Origin: Petrolisthes cinctipes
Lineage: Eukaryota > Arthropoda > Malacostraca > Decapoda > Porcellanidae
NCBI GenBank assembly: GCA_033782935.1
Contig: JAWQEG010001323.1
Span: 543,501 to 607,500 of the forward strand
DNA length: 64,000 nt
Direction of reading: 5' to 3'
Every line of letters starts with the position of its first letter. Position 1 is the first letter of the stretch. Below, piece by piece: positions 10,837 to 23,312 of the stretch. Position numbers and translations under genes: made by a program. The notes beneath the pieces were generated by a model. That model was not told where the DNA came from, made no database searches, and worked only from the letters and a program-made list of their open reading frames with translations.

Positions 10837-13800
10837 TCATATTTTGTGGAGTAGGCCAGCCTCCTCCACATAGGAGAGGGTGTTCCCTCCCACACTAAAA
10901 GCCTCCTCCCCGAGCACCTGGGAGAGACTGTAAGAACCGTCACACACCTGGTATTCGGAGAGGTGCCTACGACGAAGGTCCCCAAGGCTGGGACACTCGA
11001 CAATAAGATGCCGTACTGTCAAAGGGACCAGACAATCATCACAGTAGGGAGGGTGAGCCCTCCCCATTAAAAAGCCATGAGTCAATAATGTGTGGCCAAT
11101 GCGGAGACGGACAAGAGCCGTCTCCCACCGGAGGGACAGGCCACTGTAGCTCCACAAACCAAGGCGCTGGCGGATGTCGTGGAGCTTGTTAGCCCCGACG
11201 GCGTCCCATCTGTTCTGCCAGCCAGAACGAACGGTAGCATCTATGTAGAGTCGAAGGTATACTGCAGGAACAGGAGGCCGAGAATTGGAGACCACTGCCT
11301 TAGCCAGAGCGTCAGCCAGCTCATTCCCATCGACACCCACATGGTCGGGGACCCAACAAAAAGTGACTTTGCGGCCACGACGACCCAGGAGGACAAGCCA
11401 CTCAAGAATGGCCAACACCAGGAGTTGGGAAGAGTTAAAATTGCACAAGGCCTGCAAGGCACTACAGGAATTGCTAAAAATAATAAACGAAGGCTGAGGG
11501 AGAGTAAAAATCACTTGGAGGGCATATAAAATGGCCGAGAGATCAGCAGTAAAAATTGACATGACAGAAGGGAGCCTGCCGCCATGACAAAAGTCAGGAA
11601 AGACAACTCCAAAGCCAACTCCAGCATCAGACTTTGACCCATCAGTGTACACAGGGAGGGACTCCCTGTGAGTGAAGGCATGTTCTAAAAAGAGGGAACG
11701 AGCCACTGGAGGAGGAAGAGATTCCTTCTTGTCTGTAAAGCAGGTGCAGGGGAAAACTTCTGGAAGAAGCCATGGAGCCACCCTGGGGACCCTCACAGGC
11801 CAAATCTGGAAATCATCAATGCCCATCTCCTCCATAGCCTTCCTGACCCGGAAGCCGAAGGGCCATGGTGTACGAGAATGTAAAAGGTAGTACTGAGACA
11901 TGATATCAGATGACACCGCCAAGCAGGGAAGGGAGTCACGAAGTCGATGTAATCGATGCCAACAACGAACCATCAAGGACTGGCGACGGAGATCAAGATG
12001 TGGCTCATTAGCGTTCACCTGGAGACTGGGGATTGGGGACGACCTGAAGACTCCGGTCGCCAGACGTACTCCATCATGATGGACAGGGTCCAAAACTCTG
12101 AGACAGAAGAGGTGGCAGAAGAGTACACCTCACACCCATAGTCGAGTTTTGACCTAATAAGAACATGGTATAGGCGGAGGAGGGTGGCCCGATCAGCCCC
12201 CCAAGACGAATGGCCCAGGACCCTCAACAGGTTAAGAGCCTTGAGGCAAGAGACCTTAAGTGTACGTAAGTGGGGAACCCAAGTCAAACATTTGTCAAAA
12301 AGGAGACCCAAAAAGTAAGTCTCCTCGACACAACGTATCCGATGACCATACATGAATAAGTCCGAATCGGGTTGGACGCCTCGGATGCGGCAGAAGTGCA
12401 TAGCAACTGTCTTGGAAGGAGAAAATCGAAACCCATGAGAACCAGTAAAACGTGACACCCTGTCAAGGGCAAACTGCATGCGCTGCTCTGCCACTGACAA
12501 ACAGGAAGCAGCAAACCAGATTGCTAGGTCGTCAACGTACATCAAGTTGGCTATACCATCTGGAAGGGATGAGGCAATGGCATTAATTGCAACTGCAAAC
12601 AATGTGACACAGGACGCTTCCCTTGGAGACGCCCTCCTCCTGTGCAACAGATGCTGAGTGGGTTGTACCAACCCTCACAGAAAAACTGCAACCACTGAGA
12701 AACTCCTTAAGAAAGTGTGGAAGGCGACCCCGCAGGCCATATAAATGGAGTTGCTGCAAGATGCCATATTGCCATGTAGTGTCACACGCTTTCTCTAAAT
12801 CAAAGAATACACAAACAAGGTGTTGATGTCGTGCAAAGGCCTCACATGCAGCAGCTTCCAACCTGACCAGAGCATCTGTAGTGGAACGGTGTTTACGAAA
12901 GCCAGAATGGGACGGAGACAGAAAATCACCCCGTTCCAAGAAGTATACTAGTCTGACATTCACCATCTTCTCAAATAGTTTACAGAGACAGGAGGTCAAG
13001 GCAATTGGTCGGTAATTGAGGGCAACACCAGAGTCCTTGCCCGGTTTGAGGAAAGGAAGGATGGTAGCAACCCTCCACCCAGAAGGGAAGACACCCTTCA
13101 GCCAGATTCTGTTATATTAAGCTAAAAGAAATAAGATCGCCTCCTCACCCAAGTGTTTCAATATTGCATATGGGATGTTGTCTGGCCCAGGAGATGTGTC
13201 GCCGCAGATAGAGAGCAGAATGCTGGTCTCTCAGGGTGAATATATGGTTATAACTTTCATTCTCGTTCCGAGAAATCCAGGACAGTGCGCTCCTTGGCTC
13301 TTAACTCATGCCTGACAGCCAGAGGACGAGAGTCACGTCTGGAGACTCTTGCAAAAGCCTCCGCTATGGTATTGGCCACTGTCAAACCATCCATGATCTT
13401 AATTCCATTGACCTTAAGTACAGGTGGAGAACTAGGAGAAAACTTTCCCGCCATCTTACGGACTCTCCTGAACACTTGGGTGAGTGGAGTTTTAGTATTA
13501 ATTGAAGACACATAGGCCTTCCAAGATGCACGTCGTGCCTCTTTTAAATCTCGTCTAGCCCGAGCCCTTGCCCGTCGGAAATCCTCTAAAAGAGTTCGGT
13601 TCCCACGATTGCGACGAAGGCGAGAGAAAGCAGCGCGCTTCTCCCACACAGCAGTGGTGCAGACTGGTGACCACCAAGGGACAGGACGTTTGGGAAAGTA
13701 GCCAGAAGTTCTAGGGATAGAGTTGAGAGCAGCAGAGTGGAGCATATCAGTGAAATACGTTACAGCCTCGTCAGAGCTACCAAAATCAGCTACAGAAGAG

Positions 13801-14560
13801 ACCGAAGAAGTTAGCTCTCTAATAAACTGCCAGTCAGCCTTCTCTAATTTCCACCTAGGGAGACGAGACTGTGGTTCATACCTGTTACCTTCTAAAAGTA
13901 TAGGGAAATGGTCACTGCCATATAAATCAGGCAACGCTCTCCAAGTAAAATCCAACAGAGCACTAGGTGAGCAAAGGGAAATGTCAATGTCGGTAAAAGT
14001 CCTAGTAGGGCTATTAAAATGTGTCACATCTCCCATATTTAAAACCCCTAATCCCTCATCCTCAATAAAAGAAGCCAATAAAACACCCCTGGGGTTGACC
14101 GAACTTTCACCCCACAGAGGATGACAACCATTAAAATCACCTAATAAAATAAAGGGAGAGGGAAGGTCCCGTACAAGACGGTTGAGATCACCCCTCTCAA
14201 CTGTAACACTGGGAGGAAGGTATAGACTGCACATAGTGTATGGACAGTCCATAAAAACCTTAATTGCAACAGCCTGGAGCGGAGTGCCAAGCTCCAGGCT
14301 CGTGCATGGAATATCTCGCCGAACTAGGATGCCAGAGCCACCATGGTGATCATGCCCTTCAAATAAATTGGAATAAAATACAGAGTATGCTGGAGGACTG
14401 GCAGGAATGTAGTCCCCAAGCATTGTCTCTTGGAGAGAAACACATGCAGGAGAGAAGCTAGAGAGAAGAACGTGCAGTTCCTCCCAAGAAACACGCAAGC
14501 CACGACAATTCCACTTAAGGACCTTGAACAGTGTTACTTTAGTACTGATTTTTGGGAAGC
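10837..14560 (-). pseudogene. LINE ORF2: endonuclease, reverse transcriptase, RNase H
   Basis: The endonuclease begins at about 14530 (VLKWNCRGL) and shows LGDFNGCHPLWG and YGSDHFPILL. It stops at 13257. RT follows in several frames: KLFEKMVNVRLVYFLERG and FRKHRSTTDALVRLE (12999-12583), then the palm MYVDDLAIW (about 12545). RNase H lies at about 11660-11270 (VYTDGSKSDAG, HVGVDGNELADAL), and a C-terminal CX2C...H...C motif (PPYCDDCLVPLTVRHL) at about 11050. The RNase H core reads TADLS and FSNSCS where the copy at 51420-54790 has TAELS and FSDSCS, so two of four catalytic acidic residues are altered. Frame breaks in the RT make the whole inactive. Confidence 0.75.
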
Positions 14561-14611
14561 CTCACAGAGGTACTTCCCACTACCACCTCGAACTGAGGGT
14601 TTACTCAAACG

Positions 14612-16550
14612 CTAAGATTTGTCTAATCCTGGGCCACTAGAAGAAGAGCGAACCCGAGGAGTAGTACTTGGGGCAGTAATTGGGACCCGTAGGCGAGTCC
14701 CTGAAGCATCTGATATGTTAGAAGATGAAGGTATATGAGCTGAGATACTCTTTGAAACAATTACATTGGTATTGTCCTGTACAGCAGTGGTATCACTGAC
14801 ACAGGCAGATACATCAACATCCATAATACAAGTGGTAGTCAATCCGCTGCTCAAGCGGAAGAGAAACTGAATCTTTTGAAGTCTCAACTTCCGTGGCATC
14901 CACATTAACTTCACGCCCCTCTGATGATCCCGAAGGAAGCTTGCGAGGAGGAACTTCTGTTGAATCAAGAGATTCATCAGAGCCACTAGAACGCTTCGGG
15001 TGAAATTGAGAGGAAACTATGGATGAGTCCACAGAGATGGTTGCCTTACTAGGAGGAACATCTATAGAGTCAAGTGCCTCAGAGGAACCACGAAGGCGTC
15101 TCTGTGGCAGTTTAGGTGATTTAAGTTTCCTTTTTGGAGAGCGTATGCCAGCGTGAACCTCTACACACATGGACACATTTAGCTAAAGTCTGAGAATTGT
15201 CATCAGTTGAAGGGTCACCAGCGTGAGTGTCTGATAAAGTTTCCAAGACAGAGAAACTATTATGTAGAGTAACCTTAGAAACGCTCTCACTAGAGCAAAA
15301 GGCAGCTGCCTCTTGAGAGCGTGCTGCAACCAATTTAGGGCGAAGGGAGGAGGCGTATGTCTTCACACAACCATCCTTCTGTCGCCTGAAGTTGAGTTGC
15401 TGTCTGGCACTACCTATGCTAATGAATTGGGTATTAGCCAAGTGGGGGATATCCTGCTCAAGGAGGTACATCTTACATTGGCGAGAACGCAAGAAGTGAG
15501 CATCTCTGCAGTAAAAGCAGTAACTCTCTGATCGACACTCAGAAGTAAGATGTGAGTCAAGAGCAGAACAATTACCACACCGGGAACGGTTGTTGCAGTC
15601 CCTCCTCCCATAACCAAACTCATAATAACAGAAACACTGTAGGGGACGCTCAACAAAAAAGGCTTCACCTCAAAAGAGGTGGGGTTAATGTTAATGCGAT
15701 CTGGGATATGCGAGCCATAGAAAGTGAGGATGATCATATTTTTACTGTCTTTCATCTTCGTTACTCGTTGGACACTGTCTGGGCACATAGCGAGTATGTC
15801 CTCTTCTGAGAATTCATACAGGTCCTCATTATATATACGCCCCTTACTATAATTAAATGTTCGATGTGGTTTAATAGATTGAAACATGCTATCAGAAGGA
15901 CAGGGGAGATTGAGGAGCATCATGGCCTGTGTAAGATCTTGGGCTCTGATTAAAACGCCCTTACCATATTTCTTTATGTGGCCCATTGGTAATAATCCAA
16001 TTTCTTTCTCCAGATACCGGGAAGCATGGATAAGGCTACCACGTCCCTCCCTGTAGTAAGCCACAAACCAAAATGGTGTAGGAACCCGACGTTCCTTTGG
16101 GACATGCTCTACAGAGTCATCAAATATATTGGGGCAGTAGTCATTGTCACTGTCAACTACATTGGTGGACCGCATCATCTGAACTTTACAATGAGTATCC
16201 CCCACCGTCAGAGAATCTTTTGCCTCAAATGCTGCTTTGGCAGCAGCATTTGTATTGAAAGTAATATAGCACCGATTAGACCTACAATCACTATCATATG
16301 TGATTCGGATTCGAAGAACTACTCCAAAACACTTAAAAATGGAGTGGATAGCGCCATAGGAAAGCGATGCAAGTACATTCGTTAACATTAACGTGTCAAA
16401 ATCGCTAACAGGGTTCTTCGACACAACACCCGACCTGCTAAGTCTCGTCTTATTTGCAGCTTTCTGCTTATTACCACGACCAGAGAGTGACGTCTCGAGG
16501 GCCTGGTCGACCACCACTCGAGGAAGAGATTGGGGCTTTTCTTTATCCAT
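14612..16550 (-). pseudogene. LINE ORF1 (gag-like: RRM-like domain, CCHC knuckles)
   Basis: ATG at 16550 just inside the GC-rich 5' region. Residues ~60-115 (HSIFKCFGVVLRIRITYDSD to FEAKDSL) look like an RNA-recognition-motif fold. At about 15660-15490 a shifted frame encodes Cys/His knuckles (CNNRSRCGNC, SYCFYCRDAH). The C-terminal third (15176-14612) is Ser/Asp-rich and split over two more frames, ending at 14612. The protein would bind element RNA and form the RNP. At least three frameshifts break it. Homologous segments lie at 59380-60480 (+) and 36395-37077 (-). Confidence 0.7.
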
Positions 16551-17020
16551 ATATCATTGATTTATTGTTGTTCGCCCCAGGAGCCAAGAGCTACTACCTA
16601 CCGGGCAGATGAGGGGACCGAGAGCTGGTCGCCGCAGGTGGGGTACCTCTTCATCCACGGGGCCACTCGTTTTAAAAAGCAGCCCCAATGGCTCGAAAGT
16701 TTGCCCACGACGGTGCTGAGACCCCCTTCCCCAACATCTCCTGGCCCAGACACCCAACCATCCAACATAGGACGGCCACTAGAGGGCAGTCCCTCTGGAG
16801 GGCAGCACTGTTGGCTCGTACTGGCAGCCTAATGCATGGGAACCATTTAGTCTGGCCTCTCACTGGCGACCTTACTAGCATGGGAAGCCCTCTCTCCCCG
16901 AAATTGGGGCAGAGCAGGGGCCGGAGCCCCCTCTAGTCTAGCTCGCCAGGTCTCAGAGACACGCAAGCTCCCCCACCACGTCAAGGCGGTTCCCGTTGGG
17001 GGGGCCATAAGGAGGTGATA

Positions 17021-17924
17021 GGCAAAAAAAAAAAAAAAAGAAAGAAAAGAAAGAAAGTTCAAGGTAGGACCCCACAGAGTGCTTTCATATTGTGTACATA
17101 TCTTATGTTGTGCATCAGTCTTCCACCAGGATCTTCTTAGGGTATCTCTTAGCTCTGCCCACCTCTTACTTCATTGTGTTGAGTATACATATATATTACT
17201 TTTACATCTGCCCTCTTCTTGCGTATAAGTGTAGCCTAGACAAATAGGACATCAGTTTAGGTCTGTGAATTCTATAGGTGGTGTTACTTGTATTTGTGGT
17301 ATTTATTATTTTGCAATGTATGTTGTCCCTTATTTATATTAATTTCTGTGTTGTTAATAATATAATTATACTGTTAAAATTACTTTATCTTTCTCCATGC
17401 CCTTAAGTTATACTGATGTTGCAGTCAGAACTATCAACCGTTCACCCCTCAATCTTAAATCTAGTGTTGGGCCCAATCTCCGTGCATGGCCAGTAGAGAT
17501 TGGAATAACAAGTTCGTTGGGCGTAACAATAGATACCGGTACATAATAATGATAATAAGAATAATGGAAATAAGAATAATGATTAATCAATATATATTGA
17601 TGATAATAATGATAATAATAATGATTAGTCAATGTATAATATTAATAATAATGATAAATGTATTACATTATATAATTGATAGATACATATTAATAACATT
17701 AATTTTTCTTTTTTTCAATGCCTGCACACCATCTATCGCTTTCCATACATGACCAACTTTAATCACAGGTTCCGTGCCCAATCACAACAAAACATCCCGC
17801 CGAAACACTATCTCCACGTGGGAAAAATAATCCAAAATTATCCAAAAACTAAAAAAAAATGATAAAATTTAGTCCGGATGGAAAATATGGAATCAACGTT
17901 AGTGCGATTTTCCGCTAACTGGGA
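17021..17924. other. AT-rich intergenic DNA with A-rich tract and ATA-type repeats
   Basis: An A/G-rich run (17024-17056) lies just outside the LINE 5' end. Imperfect AATAATG-type repeats occupy 17540-17690. No gene seen. Confidence 0.6.
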
Positions 17925-18730
17925 TATTAAAGAGACTATATGCTAGTACCTATAGATGCGGAATTTTATTGTCTATTTTTTGACAGTCAGAATTAGGCTA
18001 CAGCAATCGAGTCAACCAAAAACATCCAAAAACAAACCAAAATATTTACCGGAACTGAATTATTATACCTACTATTAGTATAATTATTGCTATTATCTCC
18101 AGACTGGGCCCTTTAAGGGAGAAATTTTGTGTTGGTAAATCTGGAGCAACTGACTCCTCCAAACTCTTCCAAGCAACAGAACACCATTATTTTTGCTCTT
18201 CTGGTCCTGTTTCCTGGCATACTTTGGAGGAATCAAGGCACTCCAATGTAACAAAAGCAAATTACCCCCTTAACAGACTATCTGCTAGTACCAATAGATG
18301 GGAAATTTCATGGGCTATGTTTTTGTACAATCTGAAGTTTTTTGAAGCACCAGAATTAACCAAAATCAACCAAAAACTAACCAAAATTTTGACAGGAACA
18401 GAATTATTATACCTACTATTTTTATAATTATTGCTATTATCTCCAGACTGGGCTATTAAACAGACTATCTGCTAGTACCAATAGATGCGGACGTTTATTG
18501 GCTTTTTTTTGGAACAATCTGGAGTTATTTTGAAGTTGCCGAATTGACCAAAATCAACCAAAAACAAACCAAATTTTTGACCGGAACAGAATTATTCTAC
18601 CTACTATTATAATTATTGCTATTATATCCAGACTAGTCCTTTAAACAGAATATCTGCCAGTACCAATAGCTGGGGAATTTTATGGGTTATTTTTTTATAT
18701 AATCTGGAGTTTTGGGAAGCACCCAAATGA
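17925..18730. repeat. AT-rich satellite, ~185-bp unit
   Basis: The marker TATCTGCTAGTACCAATAG or a variant occurs near 17939, 18280, 18467 and 18651. Adjacent spacings are 187 and 184. Each unit also has ACCAAAATCAACCAAAAAC, GACCGGAACAGAATTATT and a TTGCTATTATCTCCAGACT block. The first interval (~342) contains one unit plus ~160 bp of unrelated sequence (18110-18270). Confidence 0.8.
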
Positions 18731-18816
18731 AAAGGATGAGTGTACTCCAGCCATGGAAGTAGTCCAGCACACTAATGGGCCATAATAAATATATTATAAT
18801 GCTGATGTATGTGTAT

Positions 18817-18852
<36 letters not shown>

Positions 18853-19330
18853 GTGAATATGTATTTCTTGTCTATTGCGACCATATCTAGGTAAAAGTTG
18901 TAAAATAAGAATAATCTGGTATGATGTTACAAAATATTATTCTTATTATTTTGAAAAATGTTTTATATCTCACTATGGTTGGCAGCCATCTTGGATACAG
19001 AAAAAATGCTCAACATTGTGCGTCTGGCCTCCATCGGATTTCGACTCAGGACCTCAGAATTATACAAGATCAGTCATAAAATCTTATATATGATTTAGTG
19101 CCAGGTTCTACTTAACCATCGCTCGGACTAATATCTGAGATCACATATCTTATGAGGCAGGATATTAAACATGGATTTTAACTAGCCTACATCACGTTAA
19201 ATAATGTAGTGATGGTGTGGTGGTTTATGACTGAAAACTGTTTGAACAACCCTGCTACTAACGAGGTGCCAGTATCCCAGCTCAGTCATTTTGCTTTTGT
19301 AAGACTGAAACTTTACACACTTTCTCAGTA
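18731..19330. other. Intergenic DNA with (GT)n microsatellite
   Basis: (GT)n at 18812-18850. Around 18995-19060 the minus strand has a B-box-like GAGTCGAAATCC, which might be a decayed tRNA-derived SINE. Otherwise nothing recognisable. Confidence 0.45.
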
Positions 19331-19348
19331 GGTACAATAATAACCAGT

Positions 19349-20600
19349 CTATCCACCGTGGTTAACGATCACTATTTGAAGCCTCTGAGGAGCAGATGCA
19401 TTGTAGACAATGTAAGGATGCCTCCGAAACAGTTTCCACCCGTCCGTAGTGTGCTGGAGAATCTGCAGACGAATCCTTTCTTGGCCCGGCACCAAAGACT
19501 GACCTATGCTACCCCAACAGTTCTCTATAGGTTTAAGGTCGCAGCTTTTGATGGGCCACTCTAAATCTATGTCCCTTTGCTCTGCAAACCAGCGGCATAT
19601 AATCCTTGAAGTATGAAAAGGACAGTTATCCTGAAAATAACAACAACACATACAAATTTAGAATCATATATCTTACACAAAACTCATGTTATGAAATAAG
19701 GAATGCATGGGGTATTATAATTCCTGATGCAAAGTGGGAAATGAGGGACTGCTTTCCTAACACAATCAGGCAGTCAACAGACATGTTTAGGGATGCACAC
19801 TCTTGTATGGGAAGAAATGGTTCTTGAAAATAAACACAGTGCAATGGTTGCTTTCATACGATATGATTACTTTACACAATGAATCGTGATTATTTTTATT
19901 ATGATTTTCAGAACCAAATATAACTTTTTACACACCTACATAAACAGAATCTTTTCGGGAAAGGGCAGTACCATAGCTCGCACAGTAGGGACCATCACTT
20001 TTTCTAACATTTCTAAATAGGTGTTGCAAGTAAACCTGCCACTTATCTCTGCTATTTCACCAATGCCGTGTAAATCGACCCATCCCCAGACGTTGCATGT
20101 AATGTGTCCGCTTCTTGCAACCTCGAAAATATTTTCCCTGTAGTAAAGAGTGGTGTTTTTTCGGTAGAAGTGGAGTTGTTCATGTGTGGTAGAAAAGAAC
20201 GTCTTATCCTCTGACAAGATAACCCTTCCCCAGTAATCGAGGTTCTCATTCACATACGTGACTGCGAACCAAAGTCGGTTAAGCCGGTGTCTCTCTGTCA
20301 GATTTTCCTTCCCTGCAAGAATTCGATGATGCACACAAGCTTCCTTGATTCGTCGGCGCACCGTATTGCTTGATAATTGGAGTTGAAGGTCATCTCTGAT
20401 AGCCAATGCATTTGTTATGGGATGAATTGCTGCTTCCTACAAGATACGTCGGTCAACGTCTGCTGTATTTTTTTTTCTTTTTTTTTTTTTTGGGGGGGGG
20501 GTGGACTCCTGGTCCCAGACGATTTTCCAAGTCACCTTCTTTTTCCCACCTTCGCCACAAATTCTTCACTGTGACGGAGGTGTAGAGAGTTGAACATATA
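19349..20600 (-). pseudogene. Tc1/mariner-type transposase, broken
   Basis: A cut-and-paste DDE transposase. The N-terminal helix-turn-helix end reads LWRRWEKEGDLENR on the minus strand near 20560-20515 and is interrupted by a G/A homopolymer region at ~20470-20505. The core at 20406-19936 contains VILSEDKTFF (first catalytic Asp) and VWGWVDLHGIG. After a ~300-bp gap the frame 19651-19349 has QDNCPFHTSR (second Asp) and LKPIENCWG (Glu). The spacing of the last two fits the DD34E type. The gap starts with GTGTGT and ends TTTTCAG, so it might be an intron, but a TAG replaces the expected Gln codon beside it. Not functional as read. Confidence 0.75.
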
Positions 20601-20689
20601 ACGACGGAGATGATTGGTCGATAAGTTGCTAGGAAACTTTAGTGATAATATAACCTTATTATATCTAAACAAGAGAGCATTGTGGTGAG
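20573..20689. repeat. Inverted repeat arm A (Tc1 5' region)
   Basis: This ~117-bp segment, immediately upstream of the transposase N-terminus, is repeated in reverse complement at 22605-22720 with high identity. Confidence 0.85.
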
Positions 20690-20755
20690 AGGGAGGGAGG
20701 AAGGTTGAGGTGGAAGGGCGAGATATGGTTGTCAGGTGTTTGGGTGGTTAACCCA

Positions 20756-20890
<135 letters not shown>

Positions 20891-20973
20891 CAAATCTCTG
20901 TTTTAATACTGTAGAAAACCTCATAACAAGTCCTCTCCATTCATCACAAACGAATGTTTCTACCATCATAATA

Positions 20974-20980
<7 letters not shown>

Positions 20981-21036
<56 letters not shown>

Positions 21037-21160
21037 GTCATTCTCTCCCTCTCTCCATCTGTTTGTCTTTCTCTCCCTCTCTCTCTGTCCATCTGTTTGT
21101 ATGTTTCGTCCTCTTCCTCTCACTCTCCCCCTCCCCCACTTCCACTCGCTCACTCAAACT
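20981..21160. repeat. (CT)n microsatellite and CT-rich flank
   Basis: About 25 perfect CT units (20981-21031), then CTCTCC/TGTTTGTC-rich sequence to about 21160. Confidence 0.95.
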
Positions 21161-21702
21161 CTCTGAGAATGGAGACCTGCTTAATATGTAGGGCAATATG
21201 TATAAAAATAATTATGTGAATGGGTTTATAGTTATATAATGCGGTTTATGTGTGAGGGTTTACCATGTGACCTGAATGAGAATTCTTAGGGATACTGAAT
21301 ACCAGTATATTTGTTTTATCTTCATTGTTGCCATGTTTCCAATGTAAACATTGCAATTGTCATTAGCTTCATTCTGTCATCATTTCTGTTATTATATATA
21401 GTTTGTCAGCCTTAACGGCAACCTGGCTATCTCCACCCCATTTTGCTCTCGTTTCCTCCCTACCTCTCCTCAAGTACCCCCAACCCACACCCAGTTCCCT
21501 CGCTCACCCCCACCTGTATACTCCCCCGCAACCTCCCCCCCCCCCTACTACCTCCGCCTCTACCCTTCCCCATGGAGCGCGCATATTTAAGGTTCAGTAC
21601 TGTATAATGAACAAGAAAAATTCACAATGCCGTGAATGCAGAAGTCTAGTGAAAAACCCACATTTATTTGTAATTTATTGAAAAAGATGTACGACTTTTC
21701 GG

Positions 21703-21725
21703 TTTCATCACGTAGACCTCTTCAG
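21703..21725 (-). ncRNA. Hammerhead-ribozyme-like core
   Basis: The minus strand reads CTGAAGA, then a short potential hairpin (GTC/GAT), then GAAAC. CTGANGA...GAAA is the conserved hammerhead core order, and such motifs are known from the ends of Penelope-like elements. Stem II is weak and includes a wobble pair. No cleavage site was verified. Confidence 0.3.
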
Positions 21726-22090
21726 GTATGAGTGAGGACAGGTAGAGTAAAGGAATATATATGTATACCGCTCATAGAGTGGGAGAGGGGTAGGGGGGAG
21801 AGGCGGAAGGGTCACGTGATAGGCGGGAGGGGGGAAAGAGAAGTTGGGAGGGGGAAATAGAGTAGGGGTGGGTGAATTCACGCAGGAGGAAGGAAACGGA
21901 GGTAGAATGGGGGGGGGGGAGAGGCGGAGAGGACGAGCTGATAATGGGAAAGGAAAGAACAGCGGGGCAAATAAAAAAATACATGGAATGGTAACGGAGG
22001 AAGTGGAACAAAACAGAATACAGTCACATACAAATAAAAATAGAACTATAAGTTACACAGTACTGTATGTTATATGGATGTGCCATTGAC

Positions 22091-22113
22091 CTGAAGAAGC
22101 ATATATAGCTAAA
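22091..22113 (+). ncRNA. Degenerate hammerhead-like core
   Basis: CTGAAGA followed by AGC...GCT hairpin arms and TAAAC in place of GAAAC. It resembles the motif at 21703-21725 but lacks one conserved G. Confidence 0.2.
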
Positions 22114-22604
22114 CGTCGTCAATAAAGGCTCCTCGTCATAGTGTGTTGTTCTTACCATTTTGTCAAGCAAATGCTTATTTTAACTCGACGTTCTTCATCT
22201 CACTAGGCTCTATCAAAATAAATTTTAACAGTTCGTACTGAAAATAAATAAGAAAACAGATGACAAAATTAACAACAAATGATAACACTACTTCACTATC
22301 TGTAAATGTAAATCGTTATAAATTTGTCTATAATTATATAAAAAGCATATAACCTATCCCTATTACTAAGGTAGAAATGAATATTTAAAGCCTTAAAACG
22401 AATCACAGCACGAGCCGTGAGCCCGTGAAGCAATGCCAGGCAGATCCCCTCCCATCATCATCATTTGGCTGATGTATGACAACCACAACTGAGAATAAAA
22501 TACGAGTTATTCCAGTATGCGTTATAATTCAGTTCCTCATTAACAATGTATGCTACTGTTCTTCATATACTGTATATATGGCATATAAACATAATATATT
22601 TAGT

Positions 22605-22720
22605 TCACCACAATGCTCTCTTGTTTAGATATAATAAGGTTATATTATCACTAAATTTTCCTCGCAACTTATCGACCAATCATCTCCGTCGTTATATGTT
22701 CAACTCTCTACACCTCCGTC
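22605..22720. repeat. Inverted repeat arm B (Tc1 5' region)
   Basis: Reverse complement of 20573-20689. It ends where the Tc1 reading frame would begin, so it is a second, truncated Tc1 5' end facing the opposite way. Confidence 0.85.
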
Positions 22721-22897
22721 ACCTCCTTGTGGGGTAGGGTATAGAGGAGCCCAGGGTGATAAAGAAACTCCCTTCCGCAACTGTACAACTCGACATCAGT
22801 TGTTGAAATAGATTAATGGGCTATAATACTGGAAGCCTTCCATGACAAAGATTGATATCAAGTCGCGTTCTCATCTCTAAGCCCATATTTGTACAAT

Positions 22898-23156
22898 AAT
22901 AGTGCATTTGTCGCGGCTTCTAGCCGCTTAAATTGTATTTATTGGTTTGTGAAACCAGTACAGCTGGTTGCTATAGAATAGGCCCCTTCACAAGCCCAGG
23001 CCCCGTGTAGGCATAATCTGGGTTGGAAGGGTCAATTCCGTGACGTTCATCAGAAGTAAATAAAATTCAAATCTGGCGCTGTACTGATAGTGGAGCCACC
23101 TGGTGGTGGTGAGGTGAGGTATTAAGCCCCTCCTCCGCTGAATACCGCTCGTCCAC
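22898..23156 (-). repeat. DIRS right ITR and right-end extension
   Basis: 22949-23156 is the inverted copy of 30125-30332 (about 208 bp each). The outer extension 22901-22948 (AGTGCATTTG...TTTGT on the plus strand) is unique to this end and appears in complement inside the ICR. Confidence 0.9.
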
Positions 23157-23212
23157 TCCAATGAGAAAGAAGTGAGTGCCTGCCGCATCGGGAGGTGGGT
23201 GGGACAGTAGAA

Positions 23213-23312
23213 GCTGTACTGGTTTCACAAACCAATAAATACAATTTAAGCGGCTAGAAGCCGCGACAAATGCACTATTATTGGTATAGTGAAACCAGTA
23301 CAGCTGGTTGCT
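23213..23312 (-). repeat. DIRS internal complementary region
   Basis: The plus strand shows the right-end sequence (…GACAAATGCACT, to 23276), ATTATT (23277-23282), then the left-end sequence (GGTATAGTGAAACCAG…). It is therefore complementary to both outer ends joined head to tail, and allows the circle junction to be read as ...GCACT-ATT-ATTGGTATAG. Confidence 0.9.

Larger units (their letters stand above)
10617..17020 (-). mobile_element. I-like LINE, nearly full length
   Basis: On the minus strand: a GC-rich 5' region (17020-16551), gag-like ORF1, ORF2 with endonuclease, reverse transcriptase and RNase H, a 3' UTR, and a tail of AATC units at 10617-10640. The same 5' region recurs at 58885-59370 and 37120-37455. 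The same 3' end recurs at 34290-34434 and 49440-49785. The RNase H in ORF2 and the short-unit tail fit the I superfamily (I/Nimb-type) better than jockey; this clade call is an inference. Frameshifts make it inactive. Confidence 0.75.
21161..22604. other. Intergenic DNA, C-rich and AT-rich segments
   Basis: No gene. It contains a C-rich segment (21470-21570), a G/A-rich segment (21780-21960), and the two hammerhead-like cores listed separately. Confidence 0.55.
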
